Made by a program: the position numbers and the translations under genes. Of a stretch of DNA of 64,000 nt, positions 10,622 to 19,145 are shown piece after piece. A model generated the notes under the pieces. It saw only the letters and a list, made by a program, of their open reading frames with translations. It made no database searches and was not told the DNA's origin. The DNA comes from ZC4RG30 sp035556135 (GTDB lineage Bacteria; Pseudomonadota; Gammaproteobacteria; Steroidobacterales; Steroidobacteraceae): positions 40,300 through 104,299 of the forward strand of contig DATMFO010000007.1 of NCBI GenBank assembly GCA_035556135.1, in the 5' to 3' direction. Every line of letters begins with the position of its first letter. Positions within the stretch are counted from its first letter, which is position 1.

Positions 10622-11170
10622 ATGGCCCACAACCACGAATCCTTCGTGATACAGCGCGAGGTGGACGCGGTGATGGTCCCCTCCGGGCAACCCATCCGCC
10701 TGCAACCCGGCCTGGCCGGCTTCATCAGCCAGGCCCTGGGCGGCAGCTTCACGCTGTACATCGAGGGCAATCTCTACCGCCTCGCCGGTACCGAGGCCGA
10801 CGCCATCGGCAAGGAGCCGATGCGGGCGCCGCAACTGCCGCCCGATGCCACCCGCGACGACGTGCGCGAACTGGCCTGGCAGCAGATGAAGACCTGCTAC
10901 GATCCGGAAATACCGGTGAACATCGTGGACCTGGGCCTCATCTACGAGTGCGAGGTCAGCCCCAACGATGACGCGACCTGGCATGTGGACGTGAAGATGA
11001 CCCTTACCGCACCCGGCTGCGGAATGGGCGAAGTGCTGGTGCAGGACGTGAAAGACAAACTGGAGCAGATTCCTACCGTGCGCGAGGCGCAGGTGGAGCT
11101 GGTGTTCGATCCGCCATGGCGGCGCGAGATGATGTCGCCTGCCGCGCAGCTGCAGACGGGGATGATGTGA
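10622..11170 (+). CDS. sufT: SufT, Fe-S assembly auxiliary protein (DUF59/MIP18 family)
   Basis: A 182-residue SufT. The N-terminal part (about 1-80, REVDAVMVPSGQPI) is specific to SufT. The C-terminal MIP18/DUF59 domain carries YDPEIPVNIVDLGLIYE and LTAPGCGMGEVLVQDVK, with the family's conserved cysteine. SufT assists cluster maturation, especially under high demand, in bacteria with SUF systems. ATG at 10622 lies five bases after the sufU stop; an upstream in-frame start at 10544 sits inside sufU and is rejected. Its stop overlaps the next gene. Confidence 0.93.
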   Translation: MAHNHESFVIQREVDAVMVPSGQPIRLQPGLAGFISQALGGSFTLYIEGNLYRLAGTEADAIGKEPMRAPQLPPDATRDDVRELAWQQMKTCYDPEIPVNIVDLGLIYECEVSPNDDATWHVDVKMTLTAPGCGMGEVLVQDVKDKLEQIPTVREAQVELVFDPPWRREMMSPAAQLQTGMM

Positions 11171-11655
11171 GCCCTGGCGCGGCACGGCCTGTGATCCTGG
11201 TACGGCACGCGCATGCGGACTGGCCGGACTTCAACGGCTGTGATGCCGACAGGCCGCTGACCCCCCAGGGCGAGGCGGACGCGGCTGCCGCGGCGCAGGC
11301 CATCCGCGCCGCGGGCAACATCCCGGCGGTGCTGCTTGTCAGCCCTGCCCTGCGTACCCGCCAGACTGCCACCATCATCGCGCACGGGCTGGGCCTGGAT
11401 GTATCCGCGATCGTGCTGGTCGAGAGCCTGTACAACGCTTCGGCCGAGACACTGGAAGCCGAGCTGCGCGGGGCATCCGCAACCGCAGGCGGCACAGTGA
11501 TGCTGGTGGCGCACAATCCCGGCATCTCCGAACTGGCGCGCCGGCTGGGCAGGGATCCTGCCTTCCGTCCCTTCGCGCCCGGCCACTGGCGCCTGCTGAA
11601 CCTCGGCGGCGGCAACGCGCAGCCGCGATCCACCGGCGCAGCCCACCGCGCCTGA
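11167..11655 (+). CDS. sixA: SixA-type phosphohistidine phosphatase
   Basis: A 162-residue histidine phosphatase of the SixA branch. Its catalytic motif is VILVRHAHADW (R13, H14) and the second active-site His is in LVAHNPGIS. SixA removes phosphate from histidines of HPt or PTS-type proteins. The start is GTG at 11167, overlapping the sufT stop, so it is translationally coupled to the suf operon although it has no known role in cluster assembly. It ends one base from the stop of the convergent response regulator, leaving no room for a terminator between them. Confidence 0.88.
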   Translation: MSPGAARPVILVRHAHADWPDFNGCDADRPLTPQGEADAAAAAQAIRAAGNIPAVLLVSPALRTRQTATIIAHGLGLDVSAIVLVESLYNASAETLEAELRGASATAGGTVMLVAHNPGISELARRLGRDPAFRPFAPGHWRLLNLGGGNAQPRSTGAAHRA

Positions 11656-12267
11656 TCAGGGCGCTTCGGTCTCCAGGCCGGCGATCACCCGCAGCACGTC
11701 CGCCAGGTTGCGGCAGTCGAGCTTTTCCATCATCCGCGCCTTGTAGACCTCGACGGTGCGCGGGCTGATGCCCAGTTCGGCGGCGATCTGCCGGTTCTGC
11801 ATGCCCTGCGAGAGCAGGCGCGCCACATCGCGCTCGCGCGGCGTGAGGCGGTCCAGGCGCTCCCGGCGCGCCTGCCTCTCCGACTGCACCTGGTGATTGC
11901 GAGCATCGTGCAGGATGGCGTTGCGCAGCACGTCAACCAGCACCGCGTCATCCACCGGCTTCTCGATGAAATCATAAGCGCCGGCCTTCATCGCCTCGCG
12001 CGTGGTGTTCACGTCGCCGTGCGCGGTGAGCATCACCACCGGCAGCGTGGCGCCGCGTGCCGCGAGTTCGCGCTGCAGGTCGAGCCCGCTCATGCCATGC
12101 ATGCGCAGGTCGGTGAGCAGCACGCCCCGCCACTCCGGGCGGTAAGTCTCGAGGAAGGTCTCGGCGCTGGCGAAGACCTGCGACAGGAAACCCTTCAGGG
12201 AAAGCAGCAGCGAGATCGCATCGCGCACCGCCGCATCATCATCGACAAAATAGACTGTGGGTTGCAT
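11656..12267 (-). CDS. FixJ-family response regulator
   Basis: A 203-residue two-domain regulator. The receiver has the acidic pocket FVDDD, phosphoacceptor D53 (LLTDLRMHGMSG), switch Thr in VMLTAHGD and Lys in FIEKPVDD. The C-terminal LuxR/FixJ helix-turn-helix (about 135-200) reads RLTPRERDVARLLSQGMQNRQIAAEL and SPRTVEVYKARMMEKL. It should be phosphorylated by the kinase encoded just upstream, nine bases away on the same strand. Targets are not evident; the kinase promoter region has a candidate inverted repeat (13887-13904). Confidence 0.92.
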   Translation of the reverse strand: MQPTVYFVDDDAAVRDAISLLLSLKGFLSQVFASAETFLETYRPEWRGVLLTDLRMHGMSGLDLQRELAARGATLPVVMLTAHGDVNTTREAMKAGAYDFIEKPVDDAVLVDVLRNAILHDARNHQVQSERQARRERLDRLTPRERDVARLLSQGMQNRQIAAELGISPRTVEVYKARMMEKLDCRNLADVLRVIAGLETEAP

Positions 12268-12276
12268 GACTGGATG

Positions 12277-13842
12277 TTACTGGACCATTGGCAGACGAAG
12301 TTCGAAAGCTGCGCCGCCGAGCTGCCTTGCGCCGCGGTGCGACAGCTCGCCACCGTGCGCGCGCATCAGGTTGCGGCTGATGGCAAGGCCGAGACCCATG
12401 CCATCCGGCTTGGTGGTGTTGAAGGGCTCGAAAAGCTCTCCCAGGGCATCGCTGGCAACGCCGGGGCCGGAGTCCTCGACGGTGAGCACCACCTGCCCCG
12501 TCTCGACGCGCGCTTCCAGCAGCATCTCGCGGCTGCCTGGCGGCCGCACGGCCAGCGCGTCGATGGCATTGGAAACCAGGTTGTGAAGCACCATCTCCAC
12601 CTGCGTGCGGTCGATGGACACCTGCGGCAGGTTCTGCGGCAGTGCCTGGCGCACGCGCACGCCCTGCCGCCTGAGCCGCGGTTCCAGCAGCTCGAGCACG
12701 GAGCCGCAGCAGGAAACCACATCGGTGGGGCCGGGCGCGGGCGGCCCCGTGCCCTGGTAGAAATCACGCAGCCGGCGCAGCACCTCGGCAGCGCGGATGG
12801 CCTCGTTGGCCGCCTTGCCCAGCGTCTCGGCCACGCGCTTGTCCGTCACAACCGCGGGCGCAGACATGATCTGTGCCGCCTGCAGGTAGGAAACCAGCGC
12901 AGTGATGGGCTGGTTGAGCTCATGCGTCAGCGACGAGGCCATCTCGCCGGCCACTGCGAAGCGCATGGCGCGCGCAAGCTGGCGGTCACGCTCCTGCGCC
13001 TCGCTGCGGGCCAGTGCACGTTCGGTCACCGCCACGCCAAGCAGCAGGCCGGTGACCGTCAGCGTGAAGATCAGGATCTGCAGGTCGATCAGCGGCGCAA
13101 CGAACGAAGGCTCGCGCATCGCCACCACGATGCCCACCTGGATGGCCAGCGCCGCGAGCAGCGCCCCGACTGCTCCCCAGCGCACTGCGATCCAGATCAT
13201 CGGCACGAACAGCGGATAGAAGAAGCGCAGCTTGTCATCGATGCCGAACAGCAGCCAGACGAACAGCACGATGATCAGCGCCTGCACCGCGGCTACGGCG
13301 CGGCCCGCCGCCAGCGCACGCAGCGCCTCGTTCCGGCGCGGCAGTGCCAGCAGCAGCGGCGCCAGCATCAGGATGCCGTTGACGTCGCCGATCCAGTAGC
13401 GCGCCACGCTGCTCATGGCCGTATCCCACGGCAGCGTCTGGGTCAGCAGGAAGCAACCCACGTAGCCGGTGGCCGCCACCAGCGCGGCTGCCAGGGACGC
13501 GAGCAGGAAACGCACGGCGGAGGCCAGCGCCAGCGGCACGTCCCCTGCCCCACCGGGACGCATGGCCACCAGCCCCGCGTAGCAGGCGGCAATCCACAGC
13601 GATGCCAGGGCATGCGGAAGCCAGCCGGCCGTCGCATCGCGCACCAGCATTTCGGCGAGGAATGCCGCCAGGGCCGTGCATGGCGCCCAGCGCGGCCCGG
13701 CCCAGAAGAGGAAGGCCACGGTCAGCCCGGTCTGCGGACTCCATGGCGTGATGCCGAGCTTCAGTACAGGCTGTACGTAGCTGATCCAGTCCAGGGCTAC
13801 GTAGGCCAGCATGTAAAGCACGGCGATGAACCATCGCGACAT
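12277..13842 (-). CDS. MASE1-domain sensor histidine kinase (FixL-type catalytic core)
   Basis: A 521-residue kinase. The first ~300 residues form a polytopic MASE1 sensor with about eight membrane segments and the motif GITPWSPQTGLTVAFLF. The H-box is SSLTHELNQPITALVSYLQ, the FixL/NtrB-like HELNQP form, near residue 307. The ATPase has HNLVSNAIDAL, VEDSGPGVA and GMGLGLAISRN. The MASE1 ligand is unknown. ATG at 13842 is used because the 57 codons open upstream have no homology and cross an inverted repeat. It forms an operon with the FixJ-type regulator that follows. Confidence 0.9.
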   Translation of the reverse strand: MSRWFIAVLYMLAYVALDWISYVQPVLKLGITPWSPQTGLTVAFLFWAGPRWAPCTALAAFLAEMLVRDATAGWLPHALASLWIAACYAGLVAMRPGGAGDVPLALASAVRFLLASLAAALVAATGYVGCFLLTQTLPWDTAMSSVARYWIGDVNGILMLAPLLLALPRRNEALRALAAGRAVAAVQALIIVLFVWLLFGIDDKLRFFYPLFVPMIWIAVRWGAVGALLAALAIQVGIVVAMREPSFVAPLIDLQILIFTLTVTGLLLGVAVTERALARSEAQERDRQLARAMRFAVAGEMASSLTHELNQPITALVSYLQAAQIMSAPAVVTDKRVAETLGKAANEAIRAAEVLRRLRDFYQGTGPPAPGPTDVVSCCGSVLELLEPRLRRQGVRVRQALPQNLPQVSIDRTQVEMVLHNLVSNAIDALAVRPPGSREMLLEARVETGQVVLTVEDSGPGVASDALGELFEPFNTTKPDGMGLGLAISRNLMRAHGGELSHRGARQLGGAAFELRLPMVQ

Positions 13843-13886
13843 GCGGCGACAGTAGCGGCGGAAGACCGCTGCCGCCAGCCTGCTTT

Positions 13887-13904
13887 CCCCGTAGGGGCTA
13901 CCCC
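13887..13904. promoter_or_regulatory. GC-rich inverted repeat upstream of the MASE1 kinase
   Basis: GTAG (13891-13894), three bases, CTAC (13898-13901), flanked on both sides by runs of C, about 45 bases before the kinase start. LuxR/FixJ-type regulators often bind short dyads of this size, so it may be an autoregulatory site. No identical copy was noticed in another intergenic stretch of this window. Confidence 0.3.
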
Positions 13905-14020
13905 GCATTCCTTCCCGGCGGACCGCAAATAGACTCGAAGGCGTGCAGGAGCATCCGGCCGGCACGAGACCTGCCAGCAGCATGCGGACGCGTCGCCCAG
14001 GCGACGCCGGCACCGGAAAG

Positions 14021-14057
14021 AACCTCCGCCAGGAAGAAGTGGATCCTGGCGGAGGTT
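14021..14057 (-). terminator. Probable intrinsic terminator after the beta-barrel gene
   Basis: A perfect 14-base-pair hairpin: AACCTCCGCCAGGA (14021-14034), nine-base loop, TCCTGGCGGAGGTT (14044-14057). It begins 37 bases after the stop of the beta-barrel gene in the direction of transcription and is followed on that strand by TTCTTTCC, a weak T-rich tail. It separates that gene from the kinase promoter. Confidence 0.7.
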
Positions 14058-14093
14058 TGATCCGTCAGGCCTGGTTGCCTGCCATCCCGTGGC

Positions 14094-15308
14094 TTAAAGC
14101 GACAGCCGGAATGCCATCTGCAGGCTGTGTTCCACAGCCTCCGGCGCCTCACCCAGCATTGGCCGCACGTTGTAGCTGCTGTCCACGCGCAGCCATTCCG
14201 TGACCATCTCCAGGTGAGTGTTGAACTTCCACGTCCAGGCCAGGGTGAAGGCCTTGCCGCCCTCGCGGGACCACGGTGCGGGGGAATATTGCGTGGCCTG
14301 GCGCGTGGCGAAATCATCGTAGCGGGCAGCAAGACGGTGCGCCCCCAGGTCCTGGGCCAGCAGCAGGAACCACGCGTCGAAATGCCATGTACTGGCGGGA
14401 TCGGCCGTGACGCGCGTGACGCCATCCAGCCACTGCGCGATCACCGCCGTCCTGCGCGGTCCGTCGTAGCGCAGGCCCAGCGAATTGAAGCGCGTGTTCC
14501 ATGCGTAATCGTCGATGGAGTGTTTCTCGGCCGTGGGGTCGCCACGGTTGTCGTAGCGCAGTGCGTGCAGCTCCAGGCCCAGGTCGCTGCGCAGCCAGGC
14601 CGAGCCATGCACGCCGGGGCGATTGTCGATCTCAGAGAAGATCACCCGCTGCTCGCGCCCGCCGTAGGCGAAGGTGCCGATGCGGCCGAACAGCGGCGTC
14701 TGGCGGTCATGCAGCGCAAAGCCGCGCAATGCGATGACCACGCCGGCCGGATCATTCCAGCCATAGGCAGCCAGCTGCGCGCCGTAGTCGAAGCGTCCGC
14801 CGGCGGCGATACCCAGGTGCTCCAGCGAATAGGCTGCGCCGATGGTGCGCAGTTCCTCCCCCACCCAGGTATTCAGCGCGGAACTGCTGATGGTGTAGGG
14901 ATTGGTCCAGCCCGGAGCGCGGTGTTCCAGCGACACCGGCGCATAGAAGGCACCCAGCTTCAGGTTGGAGCGCCACGACGAGACAGGCACGGGGCGCCAC
15001 TCCAGGTAGGCCTCCGTGACATCCACGGGATTGTGGTCGTCGAGGCTCCAGGCAGAAAGGTCGATGGCAGCGTGCCAGTCACCTGCAATGGCATCGCGCC
15101 ATGCCAGCCGCGCGCGGCCCAGCTGCAGCAGGTCATCCCCCTCGTCGTACCGCAGCTTTCCCAGTCCGCCGTCGAGGAAGCTGTCGCGCCCGTCGGTGTG
15201 GGCCAGCCTGAGGTCCAGGCTGGCTTCCACTTCGGCACGCGCTGCCAGCGGAAGCAGCAGCGCCAGCAACAGCGGGGCGAGGGTCCGTTGGCTTGCTGCT
15301 CGCAGCAT
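14094..15308 (-). CDS. Predicted outer-membrane beta-barrel protein, function unknown
   Basis: A 404-residue exported protein with a signal peptide (LAPLLLALLLPLAARAEVEAS). The mature part is rich in alternating polar and aromatic strands such as WHAAIDLSAWSL, NLKLGAFYAPVSLEHR and HRLAARYDDFATRQ, and ends in MAFRLSL, as in porin-like barrels. I do not recognise a specific family; it resembles large uncharacterised phosphate-porin-like proteins. The start overlaps the stop of the cupredoxin-like gene by one base (TGATG), so the two are made together. Upstream codons to 15500 cover that gene and are not coding. Confidence 0.7.
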   Translation of the reverse strand: MLRAASQRTLAPLLLALLLPLAARAEVEASLDLRLAHTDGRDSFLDGGLGKLRYDEGDDLLQLGRARLAWRDAIAGDWHAAIDLSAWSLDDHNPVDVTEAYLEWRPVPVSSWRSNLKLGAFYAPVSLEHRAPGWTNPYTISSSALNTWVGEELRTIGAAYSLEHLGIAAGGRFDYGAQLAAYGWNDPAGVVIALRGFALHDRQTPLFGRIGTFAYGGREQRVIFSEIDNRPGVHGSAWLRSDLGLELHALRYDNRGDPTAEKHSIDDYAWNTRFNSLGLRYDGPRRTAVIAQWLDGVTRVTADPASTWHFDAWFLLLAQDLGAHRLAARYDDFATRQATQYSPAPWSREGGKAFTLAWTWKFNTHLEMVTEWLRVDSSYNVRPMLGEAPEAVEHSLQMAFRLSL

Positions 15309-15943
15309 CAGTAGGCATCCCAGTTGGCCGGGACCTGGGATTCGCTGCGCAACTTCAGCGCAGCAGCGGCGCGGATCACCAGCTGCGCGCCTGCGGTTCC
15401 CACGGTCACGTGTTGCTCCACCACTGCCCGCTGCACGCGCGAGAGTGGATGCCAGATCTCCAGCTGGTACTCGCCGGGTTCCACATCCGGCGCCGACCAT
15501 CGTCCCCCGGCATCGGTGCGGCCGAAGTATTGCGCCTCGACCACGAACACATGGGCGCGCATCTGGTCATGGATGTTGCACCCCAGGGTGACCACGCCCG
15601 CGCGATCGAAGGTGACCGGCGGCGGCGTGCCGCGGTAAAGCGGCAGCTTGAAACTCCTCGCCGGGGAAAACGAATAGACCTGGTGGCTGACCTTGTCGTT
15701 GTTCGGAAAGGAGACGGTGGATCCCACCGGCACCACCAGCACATGCGGGATGAACGCCAGGTCATCCTGCGCGATGGTTCCCGGGACTGGCCGCGCCAGC
15801 GGGCGCGATGCATCGACGCTGCGAAGCGTAACCACGCTGGCATTGACGGGCTTGCCATCCACCGCCAGGAACTGGATCTGCAGCGGGGCGGCCAGCACGG
15901 CTGCGGGGCACAACGCCAGCAGGGTGTGGAAGACAAATCTCAT
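15308..15943 (-). CDS. Secreted cupredoxin-like protein
   Basis: A 211-residue exported protein (signal MRFVFHTLLALCPAAVLAA). Its central region has a type 1 copper pattern: H87 in DKVSHQVYSF, then C122, H125 and M128 in TLGCNIHDQM. The C-x2-H-x2-M spacing is seen in the plastocyanin-like proteins often labelled methylamine utilisation protein. A C-terminal part with DAGGRWSAPDVEPGEYQLEIWHP looks like a carboxypeptidase-regulatory or transthyretin-like beta domain. It is coupled to the barrel gene behind it and divergent from a c-di-GMP protein. The physiological role is unknown. Confidence 0.75.
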   Translation of the reverse strand: MRFVFHTLLALCPAAVLAAPLQIQFLAVDGKPVNASVVTLRSVDASRPLARPVPGTIAQDDLAFIPHVLVVPVGSTVSFPNNDKVSHQVYSFSPARSFKLPLYRGTPPPVTFDRAGVVTLGCNIHDQMRAHVFVVEAQYFGRTDAGGRWSAPDVEPGEYQLEIWHPLSRVQRAVVEQHVTVGTAGAQLVIRAAAALKLRSESQVPANWDAY

Positions 15944-16012
15944 TTCCGGCTTCGCAAGGTCGCATGCCCCGGCTTCGGGACCTAGTATTTACCAGATATT
16001 GGAGACGAGACC

Positions 16013-18385
16013 ATGTGGAGCTTCCGCAACCGACTTCTCGTCCTGCTGATCGGCCTGGTGGTGGGCGCCCAGACCGTGACGCTGTTCACAGCCCTGGCGC
16101 GCACCAAGGCAACGGAACGTGCACGCGCCGACCAGCAGCTGGTGGATGGCGCGCGCAATGCGCTCCGGCAGCTGGAGAATCGCGAGCGCCTGCTCACCAA
16201 CTCCGTGGCGGTGCTGACCAGGGACTGGGCCCTGCGCGCGGCCGTGGCCGAGGGCGACGGGCAGACAGTGTCCTCCGCGCTGGCCAACCACGGGGCACGC
16301 ATCGGCGCCTCGCTGACGATGGCACTGGACCTCGACGGCCGGGTGATCGCCCGCGGTGATGCGGCTTTGCTCGACACGGAACTGGAGGCCGTGGTGACCG
16401 GCGCCATCGATGGCGCGGCTTCCGATCATGCCCAGTTCGTGACCACTTCCCGCGGCGCGCACCAGATATTCGTCTCGCCGCTGCTGGATGAGATCGGCTA
16501 CGTCGCCCTCGGCTTTTCCGTGGACACCGCGCTCGCGCGCGAACTCAGCGACCAGCTGGGCGTCGAGGTCGCCTTCCTGGTGCACGGACAGCCCTCGCAG
16601 TCCGCGATAGCCAGCACCATCCCCACACTGCGCGGAGAAGTACTCACGGGCAATGCAGAGGCGCATGCCCGCCCTGCCGAGATCGCCATCGACGGCGAAG
16701 GTTACCTTGCGACACTCACCGCGCTGCCAGGCGTGCCCTCACAGCTGGACCTGGTCCTGCTGAAGCCCATGCGCGCCGTGATGGCACCCTACCGCCGGCT
16801 GGCCATGGACCTCGGCTGGATCATCGGTCTCACGCTGGCAGCCGCCGTCATCGCCGGCCTCTACCTGGGCCGCAGCGCAGCCCGCCCGGTGCAGCGCCTG
16901 GCCGCTGGTGCTGCGCGCGTGGCGGCCGGCGACTATTCGCAGCAGGTCGAGGGATCCGGCGGCCAGGAACTCGCGCATCTCGCCGGCGCGTTCAACTCCA
17001 TGCAGCAAGGCATCGCCGACCGCGAATCACGCCTGCTGCACCTGGCGCGACATGACAGCAGCACCGGCCTGCCGAACCGCCTGTTCGCGGAGCAGTGGCT
17101 GGATGAACAGCTGCAGCAGCTCCCCCGGGAAAAGCTGCTCGGGGTGGTGCTGGTCACGGTCACGAACCTGGCGGAAATTTCCGCCAGCCTCGGCCACGGG
17201 ATGGTCGACCAGCTGACCCGTCACCTCGCCCGCTGCCTGGCTGACTGGCAGGGCGAGGGCAGCTTCGTGGCGCGGATCGACGCGGCGAACTTCCTGGTCG
17301 CAAGCCGCAGGATCTCGACCGATGGCATCGGCATCCTGCTGCAGGAAGTGCGCGCGCGGGCCCGCACGCCGCTGGATACCGCGGGCATCACGCTGCAGGC
17401 TGCCATCACCGCCGGTGCCGCCGTGGGACCCACCGACGGCACCACGGCCAACGAACTGCTGCGCTGCGCGGAAGCCGCCGTTGAAACCGCCATGCAACGC
17501 GGCCAGCCGCAGGCCTTCTTCGAACCCGCCAATGACGAGGCGCAGCGCCGGCGCCTGCAACTGGGCGCGGATCTCCCGCAGGCCATGGAATCCAGCCAGC
17601 TGCACCTGCGGTTCCAGCCCAAGTACCGCATGCGCGACCGCCGGCCAGTGGGCGTGGAAGCGCTGGTGCGCTGGCAGCACCCGGAGTTCGGCGAGGTATC
17701 CCCTGTCGAATTCATTCCCATCGCCGAACGTACCGGCGCCTCCGGACTGCTGACGCGCTGGGTGCTGAAGGAGGCACTGGCGCAGCTCGCAGCCTGGCAG
17801 CAGCAGGGCATCGGCGTGGGCGTGGCCGTGAACCTGTCGGCGCCAGACATACTCGATCCCGACCTGCTGCGCTTCATCCTGGGTGGACTGCGCGACGCCC
17901 GCATCGCCCCGGGCCTGCTGACGCTGGAGATCACCGAGAGCGTGCTGCTGCACGAACCGGATTCGGCCCGCCGCAACATCGAGATGCTGCGCATCGCCGG
18001 CGTGCGGTTCTCCATCGATGACTTCGGCACCGGCTACTCGTCACTGTCGCAGCTGCGTGCGCTGGCTGCCGATGAGCTGAAGATCGACAAGTCCTTCGTG
18101 CGCGACCTGGCGCAGGGCGCAGAGGATGGCGCGATGATCCGCGCCATCGTGGACCTGGGGCATGGACTGGGCCTGCGCACCGTGGCGGAAGGCGTGGAGA
18201 CCGAGGAGCAGTGGCGCATCCTCGCCGACCTGGGCTGCGACGTGGCGCAGGGCTACCTCACCGGGGCGCCGCAGCTGGCCGCAGCTCTCACGCCCGCACT
18301 TGCCCAGGCGCTGGCCAATGCGGAAGGCGACTCCGCCATCCGCACCGTCTCGCGTCGCGTGCTGGAACTGCGCCGCAGCGAGTAG
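16013..18385 (+). CDS. Membrane c-di-GMP phosphodiesterase with degenerate GGDEF domain
   Basis: A 790-residue protein: membrane segment (about 7-27), periplasmic Cache-like sensor (about 30-255), second membrane segment (about 265-285), HAMP (to about 338), GGDEF-like domain (about 345-500) and EAL domain (about 520-770). The GGDEF motif is replaced by IDAAN (FVARIDAANFLVAS), so cyclase activity is unlikely. The EAL domain looks intact: GVEALVRWQHPE, LEITESVLL, SIDDFGTGYSSL, ELKIDKSFV, AEGVETEEQ and QGYLTG. It probably hydrolyses c-di-GMP in response to a periplasmic cue. GGAG lies eight bases before the ATG. The divergent 69-base gap must hold both promoters. Confidence 0.88.
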   Translation: MWSFRNRLLVLLIGLVVGAQTVTLFTALARTKATERARADQQLVDGARNALRQLENRERLLTNSVAVLTRDWALRAAVAEGDGQTVSSALANHGARIGASLTMALDLDGRVIARGDAALLDTELEAVVTGAIDGAASDHAQFVTTSRGAHQIFVSPLLDEIGYVALGFSVDTALARELSDQLGVEVAFLVHGQPSQSAIASTIPTLRGEVLTGNAEAHARPAEIAIDGEGYLATLTALPGVPSQLDLVLLKPMRAVMAPYRRLAMDLGWIIGLTLAAAVIAGLYLGRSAARPVQRLAAGAARVAAGDYSQQVEGSGGQELAHLAGAFNSMQQGIADRESRLLHLARHDSSTGLPNRLFAEQWLDEQLQQLPREKLLGVVLVTVTNLAEISASLGHGMVDQLTRHLARCLADWQGEGSFVARIDAANFLVASRRISTDGIGILLQEVRARARTPLDTAGITLQAAITAGAAVGPTDGTTANELLRCAEAAVETAMQRGQPQAFFEPANDEAQRRRLQLGADLPQAMESSQLHLRFQPKYRMRDRRPVGVEALVRWQHPEFGEVSPVEFIPIAERTGASGLLTRWVLKEALAQLAAWQQQGIGVGVAVNLSAPDILDPDLLRFILGGLRDARIAPGLLTLEITESVLLHEPDSARRNIEMLRIAGVRFSIDDFGTGYSSLSQLRALAADELKIDKSFVRDLAQGAEDGAMIRAIVDLGHGLGLRTVAEGVETEEQWRILADLGCDVAQGYLTGAPQLAAALTPALAQALANAEGDSAIRTVSRRVLELRRSE

Positions 18386-18393
18386 GCTCCCCT

Positions 18394-19143
18394 CTATCGA
18401 CCGAAGGCCTCGCCTCCCGCGCGCGGACTGGGCGGCGGCGCCACCTTGCCGGTCACGGGATTGGCATAGTGGAAAGGCTCGGCGTAGTAGCTCGGATAGG
18501 TCAGGTACACCACCGTGGGCGGCAGGTCCGGCCAGGGCGCGAATTTCTCCGGGTAGGTATTCACGGTGACGTTGTCCACCCAGCCCTGGCGGTAGCCGGA
18601 ATACATGTTGAACGGACCGTGGAGCGTCTGGACCTTCCACTTGCCGTCGTACTTGCGGTACACGTTCTCGTAGTACACATGGCCCCAGCCACCGCTGCTC
18701 ATCACGAAGGCGATGCAGCGCGCCCGGGCGGTCACGCCATCTTCGAGGATGGTGGGCAGGCACTGGAACTGCTGGTGGTCGATGAGCAGGCCATCGCGCG
18801 GACCGGGGGCGCCCATGCCCTCGTTCATGTACTGGTACACGCGCTGCTTGCCGAGGAACACGCCCTTGCCGCCGATCTCCAGCGTGGCGTCGTCGGCGAA
18901 AAGGTCGGCAAGGGATTTCCACTGCGCCTTGTCCACGTAATAGCCGTAGGCGTGCTGCACGATCTCCACCTCGTGCAGGTCCTCAAGCCGCTCGATGCGT
19001 GGGGCGAGTGCGCTGAGTTCCTTTTCCACTGCGGCAATGTCGGCTGCCGACGGTGCAGCCGCCGCCCCGCCTGCGCCTGCCAGCCCCAGCAACAGCACCA
19101 GTCCGCGCGCGAGGACCGTCGAAGCAATCTTGTTGGTGGCCAT
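18394..19143 (-). CDS. Secreted SnoaL/NTF2-like protein, single domain
   Basis: A 249-residue exported protein with a signal peptide (STVLARGLVLLLGLAGAGG). One SnoaL/NTF2-like domain is marked by HAYGYYVDKAQWKSLADLF and DDATLEIGGKGVFLGKQRV. A C-terminal tail, PFHYANPVTGKV, recurs in the neighbouring gene. Family members range from cyclases and dehydratases to binding proteins, so the reaction cannot be assigned. ATG at 19143 lies two bases after the stop of the upstream SnoaL pair gene; the 71 upstream codons overlap that gene. It is probably the last gene of an operon headed by the PQQ dehydrogenase. Confidence 0.8.
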   Translation of the reverse strand: MATNKIASTVLARGLVLLLGLAGAGGAAAAPSAADIAAVEKELSALAPRIERLEDLHEVEIVQHAYGYYVDKAQWKSLADLFADDATLEIGGKGVFLGKQRVYQYMNEGMGAPGPRDGLLIDHQQFQCLPTILEDGVTARARCIAFVMSSGGWGHVYYENVYRKYDGKWKVQTLHGPFNMYSGYRQGWVDNVTVNTYPEKFAPWPDLPPTVVYLTYPSYYAEPFHYANPVTGKVAPPPSPRAGGEAFGR

Positions 19144-19145
19144 GA

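Noticed and set aside
11893..13932. 679-codon plus-strand frame opposite the MASE1 kinase and regulator
   Set aside because: Both minus-strand proteins have complete catalytic motifs; the opposite frame is a shadow.
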